Assembly (NCBI GenBank): GCA_905221605.1 | Contig: CAJNDS010000546.1 | Location: forward strand, 721,324 to 785,323 | DNA: 64,000 bases | Source of the DNA: Symbiodinium natans | Lineage: Eukaryota > Sar > Dinophyceae > Suessiales > Symbiodiniaceae | Reading direction: 5' to 3' | Part shown: piece after piece, positions 13,001 through 22,390 of the stretch | Position numbering within the stretch: the first letter of the stretch is position 1 | Layout of the letters: every line of letters starts with the position of its first letter | Notes under the pieces: generated by a model | What the model saw: only the letters and a program-made list of their open reading frames with translations | Databases searched by the model: none | What the model was told of the DNA's origin: nothing | Program-made: the position numbers and the translations under genes

Positions 13001-13408
13001 GGTTTAGGGTTTAGGGTTTAGGGTTTAGGGTTCAGGGTTCAGGGTTCAGGGTTCAGGGTTTAGGGTTTAGGGTTTCGGGTTTGGGGTTTGAGGTTTCGGG
13101 TTTGGGGTTTCGGGTTTTAGGGAGCTCAGCTACAAGGGGTTGCCGTTAGGGTACTGGAGGGCTATAAATACTCGGCTAACCCTTGAAAGTAGGGTTGAGG
13201 GCTTAGGAGGGTTTAGGGTTTAGGGTTTGGGGTGGAGGGCTTAGGATTGTCTGCGACTCTACGATTGCCTGTCTGGTTTTTGGTAGGGGGTTGGCAATGG
13301 CAGGCCTTACATTGCTTCTTGATACAGCCTAATGCCTAATGCCTAAGCCCTGAACCCTAAACCCTAAACCCTAAACCCTAAACCCTAAACCCTAAACCCT
13401 AGTTAGAC

Positions 13409-13488
13409 ACTTCAGATTTCCTCTCTGCTCTGTGTCTCCCTTGGGCGCTCGGAAGCTCCCCCACACCACGTGGCGGCAGGTCTTGTGG
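13409..13488 (+). repeat. Dispersed repeat L, copy 1
   Basis: CAGATTTCCTCTCTGCTCTG through GGCGCTCGGAAGCTCCCCCA to GTGGCGGCAGGTCTTG. Copy 2 is at 19273-19364. Both follow a CCCTAAA array. Confidence 0.68.
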
Positions 13489-13641
13489 TATAGGCTTTAT
13501 AGGCGTTTATAGGCTTTTATAGGCTTTTATAGGCTTTATAGGCTTTATAGGCTTTATATGCTTTCTAGGCTTTCTGGGCTTTATCGGGTTTATAGGGATT
13601 ATAGGGATTATAGGGGTTATAGGGGTTTTAGGGCTTAGGGG

Positions 13642-13887
13642 CAAAACAATCATTTCTGGGGTGGCTACCATGCCAACTTCAGCGAGAAGGGTGCGCGGAC
13701 TAGCTTTCATCCGCAGCCTGCTGGACACGCAACTTCCAGTAAGCTCCAGCGCATCTATCCTGAGGCCACGACCAAGTTTTCTCACTTGCTGGCCCACGCC
13801 AGGAACAGCGGCCGTGTGGATGTCATGGGAGTGGTGGCGCATGTGGAAGAGCCACCTTTGAGACTGAGGGGGCTGATGGGGGTGTGA
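13642..13887 (+). CDS. Coding-like fragment with stop, family not recognised
   Basis: One frame of about 80 codons is open to a TGA at 13885. It reads FWGGYHANFSEKGARTSF, SKLQRIYPEATTKFSHLL and SGRVDVMGVVAHVEEP. The last part faintly resembles an OB-fold strand pair (V-D-V-x-G-V-V), but I would not name a family. It does not resemble the channel. It may be an exon of another gene or a captured fragment. Confidence 0.4.
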   Translation, partial: QNNHFWGGYHANFSEKGARTSFHPQPAGHATSSKLQRIYPEATTKFSHLLAHARNSGRVDVMGVVAHVEEPPLRLRGLMGV

Positions 13888-14540
13888 CCGGTAGGCTGTG
13901 ACGAGTCCTCAAGTCAAGAAGTGACCCGTTCGAAGGTGGAGGCCTCAGGGCCGTTACATGGGACCCCTTATGATGGGGAACGGCTATATAGCCAACCCGA
14001 AACCCTAAACCCTAAACTATAAGCCCAAGGGCCCACACTTCAGAGCCCTTTCATGAGGGCAAGCGGCCAAGTTAAGTTCTAGGGTGCTTGGGGGGCGGGG
14101 TTCATGGGGATTAGGCATCTACGGAACTTTAAGGAAGCTCGGGGAGCCTGAAGGAGTAGTGGGGAGTATGAGGGAACCTTGGGTGACAAACCTCCCCTGA
14201 ACCAGATTCCCTTCGAGGACGATGGGGACTAGGCAGCTGTATGGCTTTTTATAGTGCTTCCTAGGGTTAGGTTTTAGGGTTTGGGGTCTAGGGTTTAGGG
14301 ATACTTCAAAACTTCAAGCCGTCAAGTACGCAGGTCCCCGGCAGTTAACAACACTCAGAGTTCCTCTCGTCCCTGAGCCAAAGCTCAACTTCGGTCGGTG
14401 CCCGGCCCCGAAACTAGGGTTGAGGGCTTTGGGTTTAGGGTTTAGGGTTTAGGGCTTAGGGTTTAGGGTATCCCACATTGGGATTTGAGGTTAGGGTTTG
14501 AAGCCCTAAAACCTGAACCGAAAAGTGCTGAGAGCCTGAG

Positions 14541-14585
14541 GCCACCGTCCTGGACGAGGACGACGATGAGGCTTCTCTCTGCGAG
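14541..14585 (+). CDS. Candidate 45-nt exon, acidic
   Basis: Acceptor GAG|G and donor GAG|GTGAAG, phase 0 on both sides. It reads ATVLDEDDDEASLCE. The same grammar as the proven micro-exons and an acidic, disordered-type peptide suit a channel N-terminus. Confidence 0.48.
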
Positions 14586-15074
14586 GTGAAGGACACGTGG
14601 TGTAGGGTTTGGTGTTCGGGGGTTAGGGTTTAGGGTTTAGGGTTTAGGGTTTAGTGTTTAGGGTTTAGGGTTTAGGGTTTAGGGTTTTAGGGTTTAGGGT
14701 TTAGGGTTTAGGGTTTAGGGTTTAGGGTTTAGGGTCTAGGGCTGAAGGTGATGTCTTTGGGTTTATCGGGTTCAAGGTTTAGGGGTTTAGAAGGTTTAGG
14801 GTTTAGAGTGCTTAGAGGTCAGAGGGCTTAATGGGCGTTCAGGGGGTTCATGGTACCCTAAACCCTAAACCCTAAACCCTAAACCCTAAACCCTAAACCC
14901 TAAACCCTAAACCCTAAACCCTAAACCCTAAACCCTAAACCCTAAACCCTAGCCCTAAACCCTAAACCCCGAACCTCCACCCTCGGTCCATCACCAACTT
15001 GTAAGTGGCTGACCCTAAGCATCAAAATCCCCTGAACCTCTAGATAGATGGTCTTAGGGTTTATGGGTTTAGGT

Positions 15075-15113
<39 letters not shown>

Positions 15114-15362
15114 TGTTGAGGGTTTAGGGTTTAGGGTTTAGGGTTTACTGTTCAGGGTTCAGGGTTTGGGGTTGAGGGTTTAGGGTTTAGGGTTTCCTTG
15201 GATGTGGGAGAAGTAAGTTTATGGGGTTTTGAGAGTTTAGGGTTTAGGGCTTAGGGAGTTTAGGGCCTTTTGGGGCTTATCGTGTAGAAATGGATTATAG
15301 GTCTACTTTTGTTTTGCTTAGGGGATTCCAAGGCTTCATTTCGGTATATAGGGCGTTCGTGT

Positions 15363-15452
15363 ATCTCTTAGGGTGGTTACATGGGACCTCCTCATGGGCC
15401 ATTACTTTGGGCCCCTAATATCCCCTTTAAACCCAGAGGCCCATACTTCAGA
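15363..15452. repeat. Dispersed family M (TACATGGGACC ... CATACTTCAGAACC)
   Basis: Related pieces at 3368-3450, 13950-14060, 25729-25830, 56085-56200 and 63425-63560, in both orientations. Shared words are TACATGG, GGGCCCATACTTCAGAACCC and AGGGTTCTGAAGTATGGGCC. The copy at 13950-14060 encloses CCCTAAA units. Confidence 0.55.
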
Positions 15453-15755
15453 ACCTAGAGTTTAGGGTTTAGGGTTTCGGGTTTTTCTACACCAAGAACA
15501 CGCAACTCAGAGAAGACAAAGTCCAAACCTGCCCTAAACCCTCCACCCTAAACCCCGAACCCCAAACCCCAAAGCCCAAACCCTAAACCCTAAGCCCTAA
15601 ACCCTAAGCCCTAAACCCTAAACCCTAAACCCTAAACCCTAAACCCTAAACCCCAAACCCCAAACCCTAAACCCTAAACCCTAAACCCTAAACCCTAAGC
15701 CCTAAACCCTAAACCCTAAACCCTGCAGGGGGGTTCGGGGGGGGGTATGTTTCAG

Positions 15756-15797
15756 GAGCGGAGCGAGGCAACTCCGAAGTCCAGCACCCAGCAGCGG
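15756..15797 (+). CDS. Candidate exon, Ser/Thr-rich
   Basis: Acceptor TTTCAG|G. It reads ERSEATPKSSTQQRG, with possible GC donors near 15793. Polar, low-complexity peptide with no family signature. Confidence 0.38.
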
Positions 15798-16293
15798 GGC
15801 TTTGTTTGGGTTCAGGGCTTGGGGTTTCTTGAGGTTTAGGGTATAGGTTTTAGGGTTTAGGGTTTAGGGTTTAGGGTTTAGGGCTAGGCTTAGTGTGTGT
15901 CACATGCTCCGCGCAGGCCGCCGCGCGGGACGTGTGACGTGGTTCAGGTTCCCTCCCAGCCCGCCAAGCATGGTCGCCTTACGACCCCAAGGTTCAGGGG
16001 GCATATATGGTGCCCTGCCCCCCCTGTGGTTTGGGCCCCTCTGTGGGGTAGTGTGGTTGTGGTTTGGGTTGAGGGTTTAGGGTTTAGGGGTTTAGGGTTT
16101 AGAGTTTAGGGTTTAGGGTTTAGGGGGGGGGGGGGGGGGTACCGACACGGGACACGGAACCATGTATTCAATTGGGTGGTGGTCTCTTTAAGTAGGGTTT
16201 CTGTTTTGTAGGGGGAATCAGGGTATCTAGGGGCTATGCTAAGGTATATGGGTAACAGATGAAGAGGCCACCGGCCTTTATAAGTCATATAGC

Positions 16294-16408
16294 TACATGG
16301 GGTCAGTTCTCGAAATAGTGGTCCCTTTTGGGTGCCCTAGACATCAGAGGGGCCGCCTCATAATGAGGACCCAAAGAAGACCACAATTTCGAGAATTCAC
16401 CATATGGG
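16294..16408. mobile_element. Short inverted-repeat element, family B
   Basis: Termini TTCTCGAAATAGTGGTCCCT and the matching complement GACCACAATTTCGAGAA. It abuts or overlaps the family C element that follows, sharing the CATATGGG edge. Confidence 0.6.
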
Positions 16409-16512
16409 TGGCTGTCAAAACTATGATCCCTTTTGGGGTACCCTAAATATTAGGTGCCGTATTATAATAGGGAGCTAGAAAGGGACCATAACTCTGACAA
16501 CCACCCATATAG
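16401..16512. mobile_element. Short inverted-repeat element, family C copy 1
   Basis: Termini GGGTGGCTGTCAAAACTATG and the complementary GACAACCACCC end. The centre includes ATATTAGGTGCCGTATTAT. A close copy is at 57007-57112. Confidence 0.72.
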
Positions 16513-16643
16513 TTCTCTTATGCTCCAGCACGCCGCGCACGCTGGCACCGTCCAGGTGCAGATAACGGAGATGCTTCATATGGTTGCAATTGTGTTGTAA
16601 GTGCATGTTGCTTTTGGTTAGTAAGTAGCATGAACCTTCGTTA

Positions 16644-16730
16644 CCTAAACCCTAAACCCTAAACCCTAAACCCTAAACCCTAAACCCTAAACCCTAAACC
16701 CTAAACCCTAAACCCTAAACCCTAAACCCT
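16644..16730 (+). repeat. CCCTAAA array flanked by a 10-bp direct repeat
   Basis: The 10-mer CATGAACCTT is at 16629-16638 and again at 16733-16742, one on each side of the array. The same 10-mer is part of the terminus of a mobile-element family seen elsewhere, so the array seems to have entered an element end. Confidence 0.65.
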
Positions 16731-16745
16731 ACCATGAACCTTAAA

Positions 16746-16862
16746 GTTCAGTCTGGAGCAGCCACAATCATCGTTGGTGGGGAACACGAGTCGCCCCTGT
16801 CTTCGACGTTAGCTGTGACCATGGCCCACGGGTGCGCAAGAATCATAAGATTGCCAGAGTAG
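16746..16862 (+). CDS. Coding-like fragment ending in a stop
   Basis: A 38-codon open frame to a TAG at 16860. It reads VQSGAATIIVGGEHESPL then SSTLAVTMAHGCARII. The segment loosely recalls the G-x-A-x-x-x-x-x-G-G-x-E-S strand of thiolase/ketosynthase proteins, but this is too short to assign. It abuts a mobile-element terminus at 16733-16742. Confidence 0.3.
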   Translation, partial: VQSGAATIIVGGEHESPLSSTLAVTMAHGCARIIRLPE

Positions 16863-17045
16863 CAGTGATGGCGTCATCCCCTTTTAGGTGGGGTTTAGGG
16901 TTTAGGGTTTAGGGTTTATGGTTTAGGGTTTAGGGTTTAGGGTCCCTGGTTCGTTTCGACTCAACGCCGAGTTCTCCACCTACCCTGCTGTCCGCCTCTG
17001 CAGCTTCGGGCCCGTGATCCCGCGCTGTTGAGCCCGAGAAAGCTG

Positions 17046-17231
17046 CTAGCGCTCTGTGCTTTGTATCACTTTGCACAGCTGCCGGAATCCTCGTCGCATC
17101 AATGTGCGGAATGTTCGCCGGTTCGAGACAAACATGAAGAAGGGCGTCTGAAAATTGTTGTTCTCATTCGCACTCCAGTCCACGAAGTCTCCACGATCCC
17201 ATGAACACCTGAACGATAGCAGGCCCCTCAT
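17046..17231 (-). CDS. Coding-like open frame, strand ambiguous
   Basis: On the minus strand a 61-codon ATG frame reads FRCSWDRGDFVDWSANEN then FFMFVSNRRTFRTLMRRG. On the plus strand 17025-17203 is also open (KLLALCALYHFAQLPESS). I favour minus slightly on residue composition. No family recognised. Confidence 0.3.
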   Translation of the reverse strand: MRGLLSFRCSWDRGDFVDWSANENNNFQTPFFMFVSNRRTFRTLMRRGFRQLCKVIQSTER

Positions 17232-18355
17232 ATATTGTTATACAGTATACATATAAGGCAAATTACTCAGACTGCGAAATGGGTTAGACAGTGGGGTGTT
17301 TCCTGTGCTGACTGGTCGATGGAGTCAAACACGTTTGCCGCCGCAAATGTTGTGCTTCCGGGTTTGCCACATGTAGGGCTTACGGCTCAAGATGGCTCTT
17401 GGATGTTATCCTAAACCCTAAACCCCTAAACCCTCAACTCTAAACCCTAAACCCTGAACCCTAAACCCTAAACCCCAAACCCTAACCCCTAAACCCTCAA
17501 CCCTAAACCCTAAACCCTAAACCCCGACTGTTTTCTCCTAGCCAGGCCGAAGCGACGAGCCCTTAGGTTGTCTCTAACCGAATCGAACAGTCGTGAACCC
17601 CAAACCCTAAACCCTAAACCCTAAACCCTAAACCCTACAAAAACCAGGCCTTCAACCTCCAGCCGTTGTTAGCAAAACATACAAACACCTATAGTTAGAA
17701 CAACATAACAATGGCAAGTTTCAAGGGTTTAGGGTTCAGGGTTTAGGGTTTAGGGTTTAGGGTTTAGAGTTTAGGGTTTAGGGTTTAGGGTTTGCTGTGA
17801 TAGGGCGTAGATGCTGTGAAGGTTAGGTTTCGGAACAAGCTCGAAAGCTTCGTGAGGTGCGAAAAGCAGCATTGGCCCGATTGTGGAGGGCCATCAAACA
17901 CTTTTCTCCCACCCCACGCCGTCCAAGGCGGCAAAGCCACCCAAACCTATTCCTTTTAGGGTTTAGGCCTAAACTCAGACAACAGCCCACTTCTAAAAAC
18001 TTAGGCAGTTTTGGGAGGGTTGCAGCCCAGGAATCAGGGGGTCAGGGGGGTCAGGGAGGAGCCCCCCCCGGGCTGGGGCCCTCAACGTACAAAGCCGGGC
18101 GGCCAGAAGCTTGGGGCTCCAAGTTTAGGGTAATGACTCTAATAAGGGACCAGTACTGGTCCCGGCGAGATCGTGGGTGCTACCGACCTCCGAGCTGTTG
18201 GAGGCGGGCGAACGACCTGGGTCGGCTTGCGCCATCGAGATAGGGAGACTTAGGCGCCGCCGCCCAACTGTAGGGGGGCGGCCTAAGCCTTGAATTTAGG
18301 GTTTAGGGCGTTAGGGTTTAGGGTTTAGGGCGTGTACTTTGTAGATCCTGCCCAG

Positions 18356-18449
18356 GAGACCAGCCCTACAAATCCCCCAAAACCCGGAACCTTCACTCCG
18401 AGGCTTCCGGGCATGCCAGACTCTCCGAAAGCCGATGCGGGAGAGGCCG
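18356..18449 (+). CDS. Candidate exon, Pro/Ser-rich linker
   Basis: Acceptor CCCAG|G; phase 0. It reads ETSPTNPPKPGTFTPRLP then GMPDSPKADAGEA before a GC donor-like site. Disordered, phosphorylatable character is typical of a cytoplasmic tail. Confidence 0.48.
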
Positions 18450-18651
18450 CTTTTTTCAATGTTTAGGGTTTAGGGTTTAGGGTTTAGGGTTTAGGGTTTA
18501 GGGTTTAGGGTTTAGGGTTTAGGGTTTAGGGTTTAGGGTTTAGGGTTTAGAGTGCAGAGTTTAGGGGTTGAACTTGGATTCAGGGTTTAGGGGTTGAACT
18601 TGGAGTTTGAAACTATGGGCCTTTGGCCTTTTGGGTTTAGGGCTTAGGGTG

Positions 18652-18955
18652 ACTCTGGAAGATGTGTTTGTATGCGGCAAGGGTTCATACGAACTGTTAT
18701 TGATGGCATCCCAGCATGTCCGGCTTGACGCCTCCTGGATCCAGCTTCTGTTCCAGCACGGCTTGTTCCAGACTCCACACGCAGCCGCCGACGCCCTTGC
18801 ATTGGCATGCTCTGGTGGCGCATTACGAGACCGGTCTCGCAAGCTTTCGGGACCTCCTCGTTGTGGCTTGCGCTGGTCGCTTCCCCCAAGCCCTCGTGCG
18901 GGAGCAAGTGCAGCAGCAACGAGCTTCGTGGTGTGGACCCGGGCCATCCTTTTAG
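18652..18955 (+). CDS. Coding-like fragment in two frames (possible frameshift or hidden intron)
   Basis: The first half is coding-like in one frame: SYELLLMASQHVRLDASW then IQLLFQHGLFQTPH. From about 18805 a different frame takes over: ALVAHYETGLASFRDLLV then VACAGRFPQALVREQVQQ. Both halves are helical and free of telomere-like repeats. The frame change at about 18780-18815 may be a decay frameshift or a small unrecognised intron. No family recognised. Confidence 0.38.
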
Positions 18956-19272
18956 AATCTTTGGGGGGATGCTAGTAATGCAAACCCTACCTGGTATGTA
19001 ACCCTAAACCACACAGTACCGGGGGGCAGGGGAGGAGAAGGGTGGGGGTGGGGCTTGGCTTTTTCCCTTAACCCTAAGCCCAAAAACCCTAAAAGCCCTG
19101 GGCCTTAAAATCCTAAACGCTGACTGCATTAAGGAGTGAGGTTCAGATGTTTGGGTTGGAGTCTGAGGTGTGGGGTTCAAGGTATACAGTTCAGGGTTGA
19201 CTGCAGCCTAAACCCTAAACCCTAAACCCTAAATCCTAAACCCTAAACCCTAAACCCTTCACCCAAGTTTGA

Positions 19273-19364
19273 GACATCAGATTTCTTCTCTGCTCTATTT
19301 CTCCGCCCTTGTCTTGGGTGGGGCGCTCGGAATCTCCCCCACACCAAGTGTGGCGGCAAGTCTT
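19273..19364 (+). repeat. Dispersed repeat L, copy 2
   Basis: Matches 13409-13488 with a 10-12 bp insertion (TTGTCTTGGGTGGG) in the middle. Its conservation may mean it was once coding, but no frame is convincing. Confidence 0.65.
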
Positions 19365-19641
19365 GGGGTTAAGGGTTTATAGGGTTTAGGTTTTAGGGCC
19401 TACCAATGTGAAAACGCAGCGGGTCAATGCGCGTAGGAACGGTATTCAAGAGGCCTGTCCGACATTCCCCTACACTAAAACCCCCAAACCCTAAAGCCTA
19501 AACCCTAGACCCTAACCCTAAACCCTAAACCCTAAACCCTAAACCCCAAACCCTAAACCCTAAACCCTAAACCCTAAACCCTAAACCCTAAACCCTAAAC
19601 CCTAAACCCTAAACCCAACACCTGCACCACATCTGCTGAAG

Positions 19642-19697
19642 GCGGCCTCAGAGAGAAGAGCGAGCTCTGACTCTGGGTTCACTTCGCACCTTGGCTG
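19642..19697 (+). CDS. Candidate exon, Ser-rich
   Basis: Acceptor GAAG|G. It reads AASERRASSDSGFTSHLG. The R-R-A-S-S motif would be a basophilic kinase site if translated. It ends where a TTTAGGG array begins at 19702. Confidence 0.4.
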
Positions 19698-19850
19698 CGT
19701 TAGGGTTTAGGGTTTAGGGTTTAGGGTTTAGGGTTTAGGGTTTAGGGTTTAGGGTTTAGGGTTTAGGATTTAAAATTTGGGTTTGGGGTTTAGGGTTTAG
19801 GGTTTAGGGTTTAGGGTTTAGGGTTTAGGGTTTAGCTCCATTGCTTCCAG

Positions 19851-19920
19851 GAGCTCAGCGTCATCGAAGGGCCGCTCCCTGCAAGCAGGCGGGAGCTTGT
19901 CACCATCCGGCAAGGGCAGC
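19851..19920 (+). CDS. Candidate exon
   Basis: Acceptor TTCCAG|G, phase 0. It reads ELSVIEGPLPASRRELVT then IRQGQQ, with a GC donor near 19920. Good coding look; it sits between two long TTTAGGG arrays. Confidence 0.48.
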
Positions 19921-20551
19921 AGCTGCTAGGGTTTCGGGTTTCGGGTTTAGGGTTTAGGGTTTAGGGTTTAGGGTTTAGGGTTTAGGGTTTAGGGTTCAGG
20001 GTTCAGGGTTCAGGGTTCAGGGTTTTGGGTTTAGGGTTTAGGGTTTACGGTTAGGGTTTAGGGTTTAGGGTTTAGGGTTTAGGATTTAGGGTTTAGGGTT
20101 TAGGGTTCAGGGTTCAGGGTTCAGGGTTCAGGGTTTTGGGTTTAGGGTTGAGGGTTGAGGGTTGAGGGTTGATGGTTGGGGGTTGGGGGTTGGGGGTTGA
20201 GGGTTGAGGGTCGAGGGTTGGGGGGGGGGGGGGGGGGTTGGGGCGTTGGGCTTAGGTAGGTTTCGGTGGGTTTAGGGCGCCCCTGAACCCCTCCAGTCCT
20301 CCTGAATCCACAGGGGTGGGGGCTCTGTTCGACCACAGTTTCGCCCTTCTTCATATACCCTAAGCCCTAGAGCCTAAACCCTAAACCCTAAGCCCTAAAC
20401 CCGAATTAAGCCCTAAAACCTAAACCCTAAACCACAAACCCTAAACCCTAAGCCCTAAACCCTAAGCCCTAAACCGAAACCCTAAACCCTAAGCGCTAAA
20501 CCCAAACCCCAAACCCTAAACCCTAAATCAAAGCCCCGCCCCATTTGCCAG

Positions 20552-20616
20552 GGCCGACGCACACCTGGGCCTCGAAGCAATATCGCGCACCGGGGGAAGA
20601 TCCTGGAGGAGCCCGG
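20552..20616 (+). CDS. Candidate exon, basic
   Basis: Acceptor CCAG|G. It reads GRRTPGPRSNIAHRGKIL then EEPG before a TTTAGGG array. Polar and basic; no family recognised. Confidence 0.4.
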
Positions 20617-22066
20617 GTTTAGGGTTTAGAGTTTAGGGTTTAGGGTTCCTTCTTCGAACCTGAAACCCTCAAGCCCTCAAACCCTGAACCCTGTTGCGCT
20701 GTCGAACGCCGGAAGAGCAGCCGTCCGCTTTAGGGCATGTAGGGTTTAGGGTTTCGGGGTCCAGGGAACCCTAAACCCTATACCCCTAAACCCTAAACCC
20801 TAAACCCGAAACCCGAAAGCATCACGGCCTGCAGCTCAAAGCTGCTGGAGTTTCTCTTCCAGAGCTTTTTCAGGCTTCGGCGCGTTTTGGGGCCAAGGTG
20901 TTGGGGTTTAGGGGTTTTAGGGTTTTTAGGGTTCGTGGGTTTTTGGGTTTATAGAGTTTATGGGGTTTATCGGGGTTTTTAGGGTTTATAGGGTTTGTGG
21001 GGTTTATATGGTTTTTAGGGTTTATAGGGTGTATAGGGTTTATAGGGTTTATAGGGTTTATCGGGTTTATCGGGTTTATCGGGTTTTAGGGGAACTTTTC
21101 GAACTAGAAGTGGATGGCTTCAATCGTGAATCGAAGTACAGTGAGGAGTCCCTTGCTATTTGGGGGGTGGGGAAGACGGTCTTGGGATGCCTTAGGTGGT
21201 ACGGACATGCAAAGGGACCGTTTCGGTTGCAGATCTCTGGGAAGACATCCAGTTTCTGCTGACTCGAAGTGAAAGGGTTCTTCAGGGAGGAGGGTTTCAA
21301 GGGGGGTATGCAACCCAAGGTTCCCTAGTGCTCTCTAGTACCCCCTCAGGCTCCCTAAGCTTCCCTTAGGGTACCTACCCTAAACCCTAAACCGTAGACC
21401 CTAAAGCCCCCCTCCCTTAAGAACTCTAAAGCGAAGTGTCGAGGCAGGTGGGGCCGAATGATCCCTTCAGGGAACAAGTTGCGACCTCCGGTCGAGTACA
21501 GGGTTTAGGGTTTAGGCTTTTGGCTTTAGGCTTTAGGCTTTTGGCTTTAGGGTTTAGGGTTCAGGGTTCAGGGGTCAGGGTTCGGGGTAGTTTAGGGCAT
21601 TCGTTTGGAGGATCCCAAGCTGATGCCGTGCCATTTAGCAGGGCTTAGGCTTAGGGCTTAGGGTTGAGGGTTCATGGTTTAGGGCGCTTCCTTCTCCAAC
21701 CCTCATTGCGAAGCGGCGTGATCTCTTCGGGATGGTCAACTGTGCCCAAAAAATAGTACTGTTGCGGATGACAGGCATACACCTCCGAGAGTTTTTGGGT
21801 TTGGGGTTGAATTAGGGTTTAGTGTTTCGGGTTCAATTAGGATTTAAAGCGTTTTATACCTGGTCACCCATGCATCCCCACAGCATTGCCAACCTTGTGC
21901 AACTTGACGACGAGGCCCACCCTCGACAACCCACTCACCTCTGCTTAGAGAAGCCCAAATTGCGTAGACCCTCGACCCCAAACCCTAAACCCCAAACCCC
22001 AAACCCCAAACCCTAAACCCCAAACCCCAAACCCTAAACCCTAAACCCTAAACCCTGGCTTGCGAG

Positions 22067-22130
22067 GCGAGAGGACAAGCATACAAGACCTCCACCCGGA
22101 CCTCCGCAACAAGCTGCGCTCCGTCAGGGG
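22067..22130 (+). CDS. Candidate exon
   Basis: Acceptor GCGAG|G. It reads ERTSIQDLHPDLRNKLRS then VRGP. It follows a CCCTAAA array ending at 22056. The H-P-D-L-R-x-K-L pattern looks like a folded helix. No family assigned. Confidence 0.48.
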
Positions 22131-22235
22131 CCCCCAGTTCTGGGGGAGGGGAGCTTGTTTACTGCTTAGAGTTTTGGGGGTTCGGGGTTTAGGGTTTAGG
22201 GTTTAGGGTTTGGGGTTTAGGGTTTAGGGTTTAGG

Positions 22236-22390
22236 GTCTCAAGGGATGAAGACTCCTACCCGTCGGGTTGTACCCCTGAAGAATCCCCTTACTGTACTCC
22301 TCATATGGCCCTTACATTACCCTAGGGATCGTTAAGCAGGGTCCCCCAAATGTAGGGGTGCAACCTTAAGGGTCCAAGGGACAAACCCCT
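22236..22390 (+). repeat. Dispersed repeat K, copy 1 (no array inside)
   Basis: Begins CAAGGGATGAAGACTC and includes CATATGGCCCTTACATTAC and AGGGGTGCAACCTTA. The second copy is at 42637-42880. A 33-bp duplication (22135-22168 and 22394-22425) flanks this copy together with a short TTTAGGG array. Confidence 0.7.

Larger units (their letters stand above)
8781..13641. repeat. Arrays between the candidate exons
   Basis: TTTAGGG at 8791-8860, 9059-9165, 9648-9763, 10340-10382, 11280-11405, 11545-11730 (about 25 units, the longest TTTAGGG-strand array here) and 13003-13118 (mixed with GGGTTCA). CCCTAAA at 9255-9350, 9475-9525, 11865-11905 and 12705-12770. A 9-mer GGCTTTATA-type array at 13490-13640. 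An AATACTA-type A/T-rich microsatellite at 10870-11170. Candidate exons in this span are listed separately. Confidence 0.8.
13888..18355. repeat. Arrays and mobile elements between candidate exons
   Basis: TTTAGGG at 14420-14470, 14620-14735, 15835-15885, 16075-16127, 16890-16940 and 17725-17795; CCCTAAA at 14854-14970, 15535-15725, 16644-16730, 17410-17525 and 17597-17635. GGGTTGA units at 15068-15120. Poly-G at 16127-16139. Inverted-repeat elements are listed separately. The 128-codon frame at 17857-18243 lacks a convincing coding signal and is not called. Confidence 0.8.

Noticed and set aside
16525-16598. Possible exon reading HAGTVQVQITEMLHMVAI
   Set aside because: Its right half overlaps the terminal region of a mobile-element family (family F), so the coding look is doubtful.
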